NCBI RefSeq assembly: GCF_003473485.1
Contig: NC_053044.1
Location: 53,980,091 to 54,044,090 of the forward strand
Length of the DNA: 64,000 nucleotides
Reading direction: 5' to 3'
DNA from: Medicago truncatula
Lineage: Eukaryota; Streptophyta; Magnoliopsida; Fabales; Fabaceae
Made by a program: the position numbers and the translations under genes. Under the pieces are notes generated by a model. The model did not search any database, was not told where the DNA came from, and saw only the letters and a list, made by a program, of their open reading frames with translations. How positions within the stretch are numbered: position 1 is the first letter of the stretch; the number at the start of each line of letters is the position of its first letter. This document shows positions 1-12,900 of this stretch, one piece after another.

Positions 1-608
1 CTTGGTAAAGTCATTTTAATTAAATTAATATTACTAACTGCCAACCCTTATTTTATTTTAATATATTCTTCACAACTTATCCATTTTTATTTTAAAATTA
101 AAAGTGATAATATGTTTTTTTTTTCTTTTAACGAGAGAGATTTGATGAATCTTTGTGATTGTAAGGTTGGATGAATCTTTCCTGAAAATTGTTTGAGATT
201 AGGAGTAATAATTTACGGTTGGTTATTTGCAGAGATACAATGAACCTGGACGATAATTGGAGTTAAGACACTTGTGCCAGTTGTTGACTAAACTCAAGCG
301 TGTGATTGAAGGTAAAAACGGAATCAAAGTTCAATGAACCTGGACACACCACACCCACCATGGGAAGCGAATTTAATGGTTCGCTTGTTTATAGAGTTGT
401 TGTTAGTTGGCTTTTGATGGAATTAGGGACCAGTAGTCCACCTTTGCCATACCCAAAGTCTCCGGCACTTTTGGAATTTTCAAAATTGAAACGATCCTTC
501 GTGTTGAATTCAACTCAATTGACATTAATTTAAAATTGAAAATGGCATGCATGTTTTCAAAATTCCCTTCAAATTAGGCCAAATGCAGGTAGCCAAAAGT
601 AAAATATA
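1..608. other. intergenic, no gene seen
   Basis: AT-rich sequence. The short open frames here have no recognisable motif or coding character. A 14-base phrase (caatgaacctggac) occurs near 239 and again near 332, too short to interpret. Confidence 0.4.
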
Positions 609-854
609 GAATAAAACACTCAATTTAATCACTAATTTATCATTCTCTCAACAATTTAATCTTTCAACTATTAAAATTCTTAACTATGAAAAATAAATCA
701 ATTGAGTCCCTAATCTATTATGAAAAAACAACAAAAATTATTAACATTAACAGAATGACTAAATAGTTGGATGAAAAAATAACCTGATTTAAATAGTTTG
801 TGGATTAAATTTGAGAGAGAATGATACTTTAAAGATCAAATTGATTGTTTATTC
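609..854. repeat. small fold-back (MITE-like) element
   Basis: The two ends are imperfect inverted copies. The left arm starts GAATAAAACACTCAATTTAA and the right arm, read in reverse, starts GAATAAACAATCAATTTGAT; both continue into a shared tatcattctctc block. The flanking nine bases (TAAAATATA at 600-608, ATAAATATA at 855-863) agree at seven positions, which fits a worn Mutator-like duplication, but such AT-rich flanks could match by chance. No coding capacity. Confidence 0.45.
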
Positions 855-2281
855 ATAAATATAAATGAAAACAAACTCTACAAACAAAATGTATTCTTTC
901 TTATAAATAAAAATAAACTCTACAAACAAAATGTATTGTGTATCGATTTTCTGTCGTAATTAATTGTGTGGGTAAATATTCTAAAAATTTATCGTTTAAA
1001 ATTTGTTTTAACTTAATTTTCAGATTTCAATTTTATAGATAGATCCGTTTTAAAATAAGTCAATCACCGGCACATTGCAAAAATTGAACATGTTTTTAAA
1101 TCACCGGCACTACTTCTAGCCAAATACACGTTCCTTTAGTCAAGAGACTTAAGTTTTGTGCATCACCAAGAGTATTTTTTTTACTAACACATTCGCAAGA
1201 GTTTTAAAGTTGATTATGGTATTCAGTTTCAGGCCAGCCTAATAAATTAATAATCTACGAAAGTAAATGAAGGCCACGATGGTATTACTATTCACCAACA
1301 GGTTTCTCTGGTTTGGAAAGAAGGTTTAGGTGGTTGTGGGGTTACTAATACATCAATGTCAATATATAGTTAACCCCCCAGCTCTGACATCTGGTCCAAT
1401 TCAGCTGATGCAATGGCCACCACCACCATGTGCCATCTTGTGCCAGTTAACACTATCCCAGTCATTTCCCGGTCACACATCAGTTTTTTTTTTAGAGCCA
1501 AATGTTAATGTTTTTAAGGGAAGAAAGAATCTGTTAACCGGAAGGATGGAACCATATACATCCTTTCTTAATACTTCTTCAGTGTCAACTCGTACTTCCG
1601 AGCTTCACCTTTGAATCGGTTAAGAACATTAATATGCAGATGCGTCGGCTAAGTGTCCTGCCCTCTACTCTGCCTGAAGGAGCAGGGACCCTTCTCATTT
1701 TTCATCAAACTATATATTGTTTACACACTTCATAGAATTCTGCATGAGGCTGATAACCTCCCTTCTATAAGTTACCCGTTAGTGTATGCATGCCCTCGTG
1801 GATAAAATAGAAGAGCCACAATAAAACTTTGAATACAAAAGTCTAAATATATAACACTTCTCAAAATTTCACCACAATTGATTGACGCACAATCTTTCCC
1901 ATTTTAACTTAGTCTAGAAACTGCAGGGCAACTGATTATTTGGATAGTGCTTTAGGGGGCAGAAACTACGAAAAATATCATACGACACTACTTGCTGAGA
2001 ACGTAACTGGTAGTCATTTTGGTACATGCACATTCAATACATAAAGCATGCAACTCTCAAAGTAACAATTCATGCTCCAACCGTGGAAGCTGGAGAACGA
2101 GAAAAATTAGTCAAAACCATGCATATAAAAACCAAAGATCTGGTACAAAGGTTAACCATTCAAATCAGGTTTTCCCCGTTCATCAACTAATTCAGATGTC
2201 GAACTTCTTTAGCAAAAAGGGAAAGTTGTTGAAAATGTTCACATTCCAAATAGGACGAGCTCATATTTAATTGTGAACATC
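855..2281. other. intergenic, downstream of MAGO
   Basis: No gene recognised. A short direct repeat (aaactctacaaacaaaatg) occurs twice with a 42-base offset near 874 and 916. The region 1200-1700 is less AT-rich, but its open frames match nothing I know. The 3' end of the minus-strand MAGO transcript should lie just left of 2282. Confidence 0.4.
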
Positions 2282-4230
2282 TTATATAGGTATAGGCTTG
2301 ATCTTGAAGTGAAGTGAAATAAGATTGAGAACAAAGCACCTCAAATCCTGCAAAAATATTTAGTATAACTAATAGGAATAAGCAAAGGCATTATCTGATA
2401 AGAAAAATACAAGCTAAACAAAATACTAACATATCATGGCTTCATGGGGAATATAGAAATCATTATCTAAAACATGATGAAACCATTGCATAACAGCGGA
2501 CTTTTAAACTAACAGTTAAATTAAGAACAGAATAATAAGATTAAAACCATTGCATAAACTATATCGGTGATTTTTAGGTTCGTGTATGATAGTGATTGAT
2601 GTGTGTTGCTGGGCAAGTTTATATTTGGTTTCTTCATTTAGTTATGCGCTCTCTTAAATTCTCATAGTCCCTAATCAAGGCAAGCGTTTCAGTCTAGTTG
2701 TTAAGCGGTTTTGATATGCTTAAGCAGGTTTGATATGCTTAAATTTTAAAGAAAATTCTGAAATACAGTATGCTGTACCTAGTCAATCTTCTATGATTCA
2801 TACTACATATAATTGTAGCTTTCTTTGTGTCACTAGTTACTCGTCTCCTGAGATCATTCATTGTTGCTTATGCAAGGGAATACAATTTTTTTCAAGTTCG
2901 GAGACCTCTTGAATATCCACAAGTTCTTCAAGGATGGACAGGGATCAACTTATGCTGGTCATGTTACAGAAATGATTTTATAAAAACTCATTTGATCTAA
3001 GCTTATTATAGACCTTTACACATTGTAGCCAGACAAGTTGAAAGTGAATGATAACCATTAAGTCAAAACCTTTAGTCATAAGCTTTAGGAATATGACTCC
3101 TTAATACTTATAATCATGTTCAGAGAGGTTAAAAAACAGTATGTTACTAACAATAAACAAAATTAACAAATAAAACATCAAACAGAAGATCCTAGAAATA
3201 AATTCATCAAAACAGTCAATGTGCTCAATCACCTGAACAAGCCAGTGAAAATTTTGAAGCCCCTCACTGTTTTCAACTTCCGCAACAGCCCCTATCTTGG
3301 TTGTGATGAAGGAGATATGCTCATTCCCCATCACAATCTCAAGCTCCTGACGCCCTACCCGGTTCGGTTCTGGCCAGTTGTGATCATCTTCCTTCATAAT
3401 CTGAACAAAGCCACCAATATCAAACAATCAAACAAACAACAATAACCACCAAATTAAACCAAACCCAAAACACGTTTATTAAAAAACAAACAAAAAACAC
3501 AATATAATAGGGTAATTTTTTTTAAAGGAACTCGACAAAAAAATTAACAATAAGATTCAAATACAGAGACATATTTCATATTATTGTTTAATGTTATGTT
3601 TGATTTGTTTTGCAATAAAATTGAAACAGAAACTTAGCAAAAATTGCAATGGGAAACGAATAGACATATAAGTAAAAAGGTTTAAATATGCCTAGTCCCT
3701 CCAAATATGCCAATGTTTCTTAGTCGTTCAAAAAATATTTGTTTGTTTATAGTCATTTGCAAATATGTCACTTTTTACCGTTTGTAATATCTGTGAGTAT
3801 TAAGATTGGTCAATATTCATTTTAGTCCTTATTACAAAGAGCTACAAGCAAATCTTCTACCTATGACAAGAACAAATATGATACTAAAACAAAGCAACCA
3901 AAATCAAAAACAGAAAATTGTGTATTTTTAATGACTAGCAACAAAAATAAATAGAGGACTAAAATCAAAATTCTCGATATTTGTAAGGATCGTTTACATA
4001 AATTAGATTACCTCGCTATCTGAAACCATACGACGCCATTCATGAATAACGGCAGGAGATACATAAACCTCCTTACGAATGATGGTGTCGTTTTTGTAAT
4101 TGGAGTTGTTGGCGTAACGAAGCTTGCCATTGTCAGTGAACTCAAACTCCAAGAATTCGTGACCATGCTTGCCCTTATGTCCAATGTGGTATCTCAAGTA
4201 GAACACTCCATTCTCTTTTTCACTTCCCAT
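2282..4230 (-). CDS. MAGO: Mago nashi homologue (exon-junction complex core), 3 exons
   Basis: MAGO pairs with Y14 in the exon-junction complex, left on spliced mRNA in the nucleus and needed for mRNA localisation and surveillance. Exons on the minus strand are 4230-4012, 3400-3233 and 2347-2282, all phase 0 with GT/AG borders, giving 150 residues, normal for the family. Exon 1 carries [21 protein letters not shown] and [11 protein letters not shown]. Exon 2 carries [20 protein letters not shown] and GNEHISF. Exon 3 ends [11 protein letters not shown] chose the start at 4230 because it matches family N termini; an in-frame ATG at 4287 would add 19 unconserved residues. Compared with the usual plant protein, the stretch after the GNEHISF block ([18 protein letters not shown]) is shorter and changed, and the C terminus gains a Pro-Ile. 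It may be a divergent paralogue. Intron 3401-4011 contains a degenerate fold-back-like segment (about 3670-4000). Confidence 0.93.
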
Positions 4231-4493
4231 TTCTCTCAAACTCAATTTGCTACTAACAAAACCATCTCTCCCCTGTTTATTTACCAAGCTGGGTCATTCA
4301 CTTCTAATACTCATAAATGTAATTAATTACCAATACAAATGTATCATAAAAAATCAAAATGATTTATGCTCATTTGCATTTTTCATAGCACTATAAAACC
4401 CATAGCAATATTTTGGCATAAATAAATAAAATATCCGCTATCATAATCATAATTATAAGATATGATCCGAATAATATTTTACCAATGTCATAA

Positions 4494-5331
4494 GAATTTT
4501 TCTTTTAACCCCATGTATTTTAGGTTACACCCAAATTTACTTAATATTTTACAATAGTACCAAAATAACCCTTTCATATAATTTTTTTTAAAACTTTGAT
4601 TTCATTAATTATCACTCTAAAATTTCATCCTCTTTCACCCACAAACAATCATGAATGTTCAATCAATCTTTGTAGAAGATTAAAAGTGAATCATAACATC
4701 TTTCATCCATACTTGATTGCTAAGTGAATTTCTTCTTCTTTTTCAATGATGTTAGAGTTTCAATTTTTTTGTTATTGTTCAACATTGATATGTTATGCAC
4801 AGTGCAATGACAGTTATTTGATGGTGCAACACGCAAGCGTTAATTTAAATTGTTGAGGTTAACTTAAATTCAGTTTAAGTAAGTTAATGTAAATTTAGTT
4901 TGCATAATAGTTTACATTAACCTACTTAAACTGGGTTTACATGTACATGCTTAAAATAAGATTACGTAGATTCATTAAACAAGGTTGAAGAGGTGAAAGC
5001 AAAATTTAACTTTTAGTATATACACTTAAACTCAATTTACATGACTTACTTAAACTAAGTTTACATGACCTACTTAAACTAAGTTTAAGTATGTACATAC
5101 ATTTTGGCTTGTTAAAAAAAAGTTTAAGTATGTACATTTAAATTCATTTTACATGACCTACTTAAATTAAGTTTACATGACCTACTTAAACTGAGTTTAA
5201 GTATGTACACTTAAACTCAGTTACTTAAACTAAATTTAAGATTAAATTACAGTATAATCAAGTTTATTTAAGGATAATTTTATCATTTTAGGGTGTAACC
5301 AGGAATGTATGGGGTGTAATTAGAAAAATTC
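4494..5331. mobile_element. Mutator-like non-autonomous element
   Basis: The left end GAATTTTTCTTTTAACCCC is an inverted match to the right end, which reversed reads GAATTTTTCTAATTACACCC. Both continue into a GGTTACACCC block. The element is flanked by a 9-bp duplication, ATGTCATAA (4485-4493) and ATGTCATAC (5332-5340), 8 of 9 matching, as expected for Mutator-type transposition. The interior has no coding frame and holds the palindromic cluster listed separately. 838 bp. Confidence 0.75.
4845..5245. repeat. cluster of short palindromic acttaaac/gtttaagt repeats
   Basis: Inside the Mutator-like element, variants of tacttaaactgagtttaagt and of gtttacatgacctacttaaa recur about ten times in both orientations, many being self-complementary around a central stretch. 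Spacing is irregular, so it is not a simple satellite. Probably local expansion within the element's interior. Confidence 0.65.
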
Positions 5332-5347
5332 ATGTCATACTTGTGAA

Positions 5348-5950
5348 TAGGGATGGCAATTGGACCCAGACCCAATGGATACCCGTATAAAATACCCACA
5401 ATAGGGGGATAAAATCCCGCTATCATGGGTCTGGGTAATACCCACGAATTTAAATGTGTATGGGCATGGGTAAGGGTACTACCCAACCCCACAACCCCGC
5501 ATATACATATTTATTTAATATCATAAGTAATTTATTTTTTTTAGTGTATAATTAAATAATTTATTTAGCTATTTAAGCCTAAACTAAAACCTAAACCAGA
5601 AAATTGCTTAATTTAATAACAACTCAATCCTGCCGGTGTACAATTTTTAAGAGATATTTTGGATGTTTTTCATTTGATTAAATACTACAATTCATATTAT
5701 TTTATGCGTTAATTTAAAAAGATTTAGACCATAATTTTATTTCAATTGTGATGTTTTTATTGTCTTTTCATAGTTAAAGTGCGGGTAGTGGGTGCAGGTA
5801 TGGGCACTTAAGTTCCCATAGGGTATGAGAAAGGGCACTAAAGTTGTTGTCCACGAGGATAGGGGCACGGATAGTGGTAATTTTTACAAATTGGGGTATG
5901 GGGATGTGCATTGTAGTACCATACCTATTTGGTGAGTATTGCCATCCTTA
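5348..5950. mobile_element. hAT-type MITE (TAGGGATGGCAA ends)
   Basis: Ends are TAGGGATGGCAAT and its inverse ATTGCCATCCTTA, the Ac-like hAT terminal pattern. The flanking 8-bp duplication is CTTGTGAA (5340-5347) and CGTGTGAA (5951-5958), 7 of 8 matching. The interior is rich in gggta/taccc motifs in both arms and has no transposase. It lies 16 bp from the Mutator-like element, and the two duplications share the base at 5340. Confidence 0.82.
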
Positions 5951-6339
5951 CGTGTGAAGAGACTCATAATTAATTATTGCTATAAAAAAAAAGACTCATA
6001 ATTATAAATGTTAATCACACCCCTGCAGTTATGACTGTACCCTATAAATATAGCATTATCCTTTTTTATCTTACGGAAAATATAGCACTATCCTAAAAAA
6101 TTAACTTTGTGAAGTGTTTTTTTTCCTTCTTCACAGAAGTCGTACATTGGTTGAAAGAAGCAGGTTTTATTAGGAGGAAGAAAAAAACTTAGGTTTAGTA
6201 CTTTTGAATCATGGGAATCAAAAGTGAACATGTTAATTAATTGAGTTGAATTTGTATACATGGTTAGTAAAAATAACATACATTATCAGTTTTTTTTTAA
6301 ACGGTCAATTTTAGTTTTTTTTTTTACCAAAAATAACTT

Positions 6340-7115
6340 ATATTATTTCATTCATCACAATAGAGGTAATACAAGATGGAATCAAATCAAAGATGTGGTG
6401 ACGAGCGTACAACTTTAACAGCCTAGCTAATGTAAGGACAACAAAATTTGTTTGCCTCCGAATATAACTTATCTTGAAGTTGGAATATTGATCTACCAAT
6501 AGACATGGTATTACTGAATTCAGATTGGTTCTTAAACCTATCAACAATACAATCCACCACTAACTTGCGATCTAATTTCCCAAGCCATAACATGGCCTCT
6601 CTCTTAATCCCAATGTCTCTGCTTCTAAAGCAGAAGGAATGTAGCCATACCACTTTGTTAGAGCTTTGAGAAAATGGTCATGAGCATTCCGAAGGGCAGT
6701 CACATACCAATTCTGAAGCTTTTTTTTTTAGTAAGTCAATTCTGAAGCATTGTTGATCATCAAAAGGATTTGCATCCACCGGGTCTGGTGCTGCACTGGA
6801 CCATGTTGTTCACCCTGATTGGTCTTCTCACAGGTTGTTTTCCATTGTTGCAGCGAATCTCGAGCAAGTTGGACAACAACTCGAATACTCTACATATCCC
6901 CTTCCTGCACCTTGTCGTTCCTTCACCTTCCATAAGCACCACAACATCATTGTGATGTCGTCGACAACCTGCATAAATTAAGGGAATAAGAATATGCAGT
7001 ATGTTAGGCCTGTAGCAGCAGCGCTGCAGAAATTCTCTCCCACAATCCAACCTCATTCCATACTTGTGTTGCTGCATTACATCTGAGAAACACATGTCAA
7101 TCATTCTCGTAATTA
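6340..7115 (-). pseudogene. LINE remnant: RNase H domain end of an L1-type polyprotein
   Basis: Reading the minus strand across frameshifts gives, in order, a CNAATQVWNEV segment, a linker (ARDSLQQWKTTCEKTN), an RNase H-like segment (YGYIPSALEAETLGLREAML, then VVDCIVDRFKNQSEFSN) and a closing IRRQTNFVVLTLARLLKLYA with IPSCI. This order, reverse-transcriptase zinc-binding region then RVT_3-type RNase H, is known for plant L1 elements. At least two frameshifts separate the pieces and no full frame remains, so it is dead. Nothing of the reverse transcriptase core is present here. Confidence 0.8.
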
Positions 7116-9926
7116 GTTTCACAGCGAGGATGGCAATTTTAGTATTGTAATTGTTAATTTGTTAGTTTATGTTGAATGTGGAAGTCGAACCTGAAACCAA
7201 CTTTATCACTCTATTTATTTATTTATTCTTTTGTCTTAGCCATCAGGTCAACCTTAGTCTTTCTTTTTTGAATTGTTAATTTTCGTAAGTGGATAAAAAA
7301 TGAAGGATGAATACACCACTACTTGAATTAGGAACAAGTATCATCCGTCTCAATGTGTCCCTTATTACCCACCCTTATCATTTGTCTATTATCAACTTGA
7401 AATAACCACTTACTTACATATTCTTATGCACATATGGTAAGAGTTAAGACAAAAATGAGAAATTTTTATCAACCAAGTTTGAACTGTGTGATAAGAAGGT
7501 TGTACTGTAGTTCTAGAGACCACTTAGTGAGGAGCTTTGCTAGATAAAAAGGGTACGCCAAAAAAATAGCAAACAAACCACATAAAGAGAATTGCTCATG
7601 CCACTACGACACACAAAACATATTTAGACCACACACCAATTATAATTAAGCTAACCCATAACAACCAAGCTAAGCAAAAAAAAAAAAAAAACTACACCAA
7701 TGAAGATACTAGCACACTTATACTATTGTTGGCAACAAAGCAAATGACCCAACGAATAACCTCACCAAGAAGAGGACACCATGATTTACTTGCAAACCAA
7801 GAAATCAAGCAACCGAATAAAATACATACTTGCACACCTATCCATAACATCAATTTTTTGTTAAGATATTTTTTTTCCTCAATTTTTTGTTAAATTCAAC
7901 TACATAATCATTATCAATCAACCTTTTTGTTAGTGGGGTCGTTTACCCCATAATTTATGGTTGTCCGTCCATGTATATAAGTAAGAGTTTTTTTTTTATT
8001 TTTATGTATATAAGTAAGAGTTTAAAAACACTATATAACAGAAAGTATTTTACAGAGGTGTAGGCGTGTAGCATAAATTATTAATGGACAAAGTGTGTGA
8101 ACTGAATATTCGTGATGGATAACAAAACTTTTCTTCAAATGTTTTTTGGTAATGTGTGTGAATATTGTACACTCTCAAATACTGAATTTCATTCTTAAAA
8201 ACTAGAGTACTAGCTAGCTAAGAGATTTAAGTAAAAGTATTTTTTATATAAACTAAAAATATATTTAATTCTTTTTTAACAGAATTTCTGATTTTCCCAA
8301 AACAAGTAGAGCATAATTCCACTATCCTCTTGTTTGGACGTTACTTTGGTGGAAGAAGAAATACCTCAAATCGTATTACTCGTCAATGATACAACTTGTA
8401 ACTTCAAGAATGTCTCAAATTTGTTGATCATTGATGTTAAGAATCAATTTGATTTACAAATGATTTTTTTTTTATAAATAATAGATTAATTCACTATGAA
8501 ACTTTTTGTTTTTCTAAACAACGATTATTTTAATTTATCGCACTTTTTACCAATGTACATCTAAATCAATTCAATTTAGTTCAAATTAAATCATATTAAT
8601 TTTGATGATTCAAACTCAGCCTTTGTCAAAATAGAATTATTGATTGCAGCAAGTTTATTTTATTTAGAGGAATGCAACAAGTTTATCACGCCAAGTTTTT
8701 TTTTTTTTTGGAATGGCCACGCAAATTGTTATATTATTGATTCTTTCTTTTTTTAAATAGACAAAATTATATGAATAGACTCAACAACATTAAGCACAAA
8801 GCGTGCAAAACTGAGAAAAGTTACACATAGTTTGTAATATGCTTTTGTTTCTCTTTTGACCAGCTTTTTCAAAGTAGGACATTATTTCTAACCTAAAATC
8901 TACAAATTATTGATCATAAAGTTTGATAAGCAATAATAATGCTTTTTTTGGACTGAATATAATATAATAATGCCATCTTTTGCATTTTTCAATTATTTAT
9001 GTTCAAGTTCTTTTTCATCACTTAATTTTTTTTTTGAGGGATCACTTTAATTTTCTTAACATTAATTGAAACCGAAAATGTTATTTTCCAGTTCTCTTTA
9101 ATCACAATATTGTTTATTTTAATATAACATTGTAATGATTTTTTTTTTGACTGAATACAATATTATAATGCTACTTTTTGTATTCTTAAAAAAAAAAACT
9201 TCTTTTCATCGCTTTAATTTCCTAACTTTAATTGAAGCCCAATTATTCATCTTCATAACTCTTTGTCAAAAAAAGCAACACTTTTATTTTTGAAAGGAAA
9301 AACAATACTTTTATATCACCTAATAAACTATGGCAGCCCAAGAAATTTGGAGGGTTTTATTCCACTTATGGTTAGCTTTTTTAAGTGGAGGAATCATGTA
9401 ATGAATTCCATATTCCATACTAACCTAAAAAAAAAGTAACCACCAAAAAAAATACTAACCTAAAAAACTTAACATAGTCAAGTTAAAGGGCACTTTAACA
9501 CATGGTCCTTATTTTCTATAACAATTTTCTGCATAAAACTTTTTTCACTCACATTTAGATTTCTATTCCATCTTTAACAAATTTCATTTTTATCATCAAA
9601 CACAACAAATAAAGATTGTGTTAAAGTGAGTATTCATCCAAGTTCTACATTGATCAGTTATAAGAAGAAAAATATAGATAGTGATTATAAATATAAAAAT
9701 TTAGTTTGAGTTTTCTTCACTACAAAAACGTCTCTAGTCTTCTGGACGTACTAGGGTTTGAATAGTTGTGTCATGAAATAGTTTGTAATTTTTCTGTGCA
9801 AAAATTATAGTTGAGAGAGTTTGTAATTTTCTTGATGAGGACAAACATAAGTCATCAAGACACGAGGGATGCAATCTAAAGCTTCGGAGGTCATATGACA
9901 GGGTCCTGTGTAAATGGTAATGTACC
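7116..9926. other. long AT-rich intergenic stretch
   Basis: No gene recognised on either strand. A diverged tandem duplication with an offset of roughly 190 bases is visible (8934-9110 and 9125-9290; each has ctgaata-taat-taatgc followed by cttttcatc and ttaattgaa). A shorter direct repeat, tgtatataagtaagagttt, occurs near 7973 and 8006. Otherwise poly-A and poly-T runs. Confidence 0.4.
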
Positions 9927-12900
9927 ACTAGGTATATAACCCGTGCGTTGCACAAGTTTGATTATAATGTTTTTTTTTAATGTACTAGAAATAAGAAATT
10001 TGATTTAAAAAATACTATTAAAATACTTTTAATTTTTTTTCTATGTCAAGTGAATATAGAATATAAATAAGTATAAAATAACTTTCTTACGTAGTTTCAC
10101 TTCTCAGTGATGACATTTTTTGGAATGTAGGAGATATAGAAAATTTAGAATCTCGAACTGCACTTCATGTTTGTTTTCGGAATCATAGACCAAAGATTTT
10201 GTTTGTTGCTAAAGCAATTCATGGCCATGTTCAGAATTTTTTCAGAGACTGGGTTGGCCTCCATAGGTCTCTGGTTTGTTTCTGTTTTATTTTGCAGGTT
10301 CTAGTTTGGTTGCCCCGCTTGTACAATTTTCTCTTTTTTAATAAAATTTTATGAGCATGGTGGTAGAGGATGAAGCTGGTCTTGGAGTGAAAACTTAGTT
10401 AGAATATTTTGACGCCTCCTGATGTCTTCCATTTCTTTTGATTAAGCAAAAATAAAATAAGTTATTAAAATAAAAATGTTGTATTTAAGAGGCATATGAA
10501 ATATGTTTTGAGCACAAATAAAACTTTCTTATGAACATGGTGTGCTAGAGTTAAAAGGATAAACTATGTACCATGATATCCCCCTCAGTTGACTCCAGAG
10601 AAGAAGAAAAAAGACACAATAAGATCACATAAGTTTTTAAGAGTTCTTCTTCAACAATACTCTTACATACCCTCTCAAATTGAAATTTCATATACTCATA
10701 TGTACTAAAGAGTTGTTCATAAGACATATTTATTAGTCTGTGTGAACTTGAAAGGCTAAGAATAAATTTAAAAGGTTGAACTCAAAATAAATCCACAATA
10801 AAACATTAAAGAGGGTGCATCCTTTCACCTTTCTTTACATTAAAAGTTGGGCACATTTAAGTCTAGAAGAAGAATGCACATCTAATATTTAAACTTATAT
10901 AATTAACACGATAACTAATTTATACTGTAGACAATGATTTCAATTTATTTTGGTTGAATCTATTTTCTTAATGAATTGTCTTAACCTTTATTTGCAATAA
11001 ATTTAGCTGGTGTAACTTGAATCATTTCTTTCACCTTTATCTATATATATATTTTAGAGGCACTATTCTATATTTCTCAAATCGCTGTATCTTTGACCTT
11101 TGTCTAATAAATTTGAATCCAAGTGTTTTTCTAATGATAACGTAACTTTTCAAATTTTCTTAGGAACTTTTCTTAAACAGTATATGTAACATGTTTGAGT
11201 CAGAAAAACAATATATATTATGGAAGAATTAAATGTACGACTTGAAAAGAAAATGAATAAGTGAGAAAATGGAGTGAGGAGCAATAAGCATGACAAATTT
11301 TTTTAAGAAAGAGTGAAAGAAGTTTTTTAGATGGGACACATAAACCATATTAAAACTTAGATTACTCAATACATACATATGATAAAGATAAGTATAGAAA
11401 CTTTTCTACATTCAACCTTAATCTCATAATATTGAAATATATTCCTAATGAAATATTCCTAACGAAATTTACACCTTAATCAAAAGAAGACAGCTAAATA
11501 ACAAATAAGTCTTACAATTGCAACTTAATAAAGTAATGATGAAAATTCCCAAAGAAATGCGAGTAGGGAAACAATTTCATGTGTTGCACTCAAATTTACC
11601 ATGTTGTTGCTTTTAAATTATCAAAACGTGACTTTGTAATTCCAATTTCAAGAAGATCAAGAGCATTTCATTAGAATTTCAGGTAGATTTTTGCAACTAT
11701 TCTACATTCAACCTTAACCTCATATTTATGAAATACATAAAATCGATGTAAATTTTATTAAATCAAATCTCAAAATATTCCTAATGAAATTTACACCTTA
11801 ATTTAAAGAAAACAACTAAATGACAAATAAGTCTTGCAATTATTCCTCAAAATAAAGTAATAATGATGAAATTTGGCTATAGGAATGTGAGTAGGCAAAC
11901 AATTCCATGAGTTTCACTCAAATTTACCATGTTGTTGATTTGAAATTATCAAAATGTCACTTTATCACTCCAATTTTAAGAAGATCAAGAGCATTTCATT
12001 ATAATTCCAAATAAATGTGTGCTTTTACCATTAAAATTGTCCAATTAAGAACATAACATGCTCGCCTGAAATTAAAATGAATAAAAAAATATATTCATTC
12101 TTTATATGTTTTCTCTCATGTTTTGTAAACCCTTGTTCTGATCACAATGTTAAATTAAAAATAATAATGAATAAAACTTCAATTTCAACATAATCCTCCC
12201 TTTTCCAAAGCCTGCACATGCGAATTCAAACAAAGGATACACATTAGAGAATACAAAATATTAGAAGGAAATATATATGAAGCTTGAAGAAAATAATGAA
12301 AACTGTCAAAACTAAAATAGAAAGGATATATAAGCTGAAAAAACAAAATTAGAAGCTTTGTAGTAAACTTGTGTGAACACCCTGAATTCTTAAAATGAGT
12401 AGAAAATGAATGTGAGGTAAGTGGTTGTTATAAAGGGTGAGAGTGAATTGGAAGTTATATGATAAAGAATTCAATAAATATATAGATCATAATATGTACT
12501 ATGTAGTAAGTATGTGAAGAAAGAAAAAGAAAAAAAAAAGGCACGGGATGAATATGAATATATATATATATATATGAAAGAAGATGGATAGTGGAAAAAT
12601 ATGAAATATATAGGAAGTTGGAAAAGAGAAGAAGATGGATAGTGAAAGAAGTTATAAAACATACATTGGCAGTTACATAATAAAGAACTATAGGAATATC
12701 TAAGAATATTATACAAATAAATGTGTAGTAAATAGATAAATGATGATTTTCCCCTTGTAAACAAAAAAAAAAAGATAGATAAATGATTCTACCAAAAAAT
12801 AATAATAGATAGTGGAAGGAGATACAAAGCTTAGTCAATCATCAATTACATATTTAAGAGTTATAAGAATGAGCATAAGCAAATGTAAATATTTAGTAAT

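Noticed and set aside
4845..5245. CRISPR-like array
   Set aside because: The repeats vary in length, alternate orientation and have no uniform spacers; this is plant nuclear DNA.
12455..12838. 127-codon minus-strand frame with hydrophobic residues
   Set aside because: It is the translation of low-complexity A/T and GA-rich DNA inside the Helitron-like element; no motif, and overlapping frames look the same.
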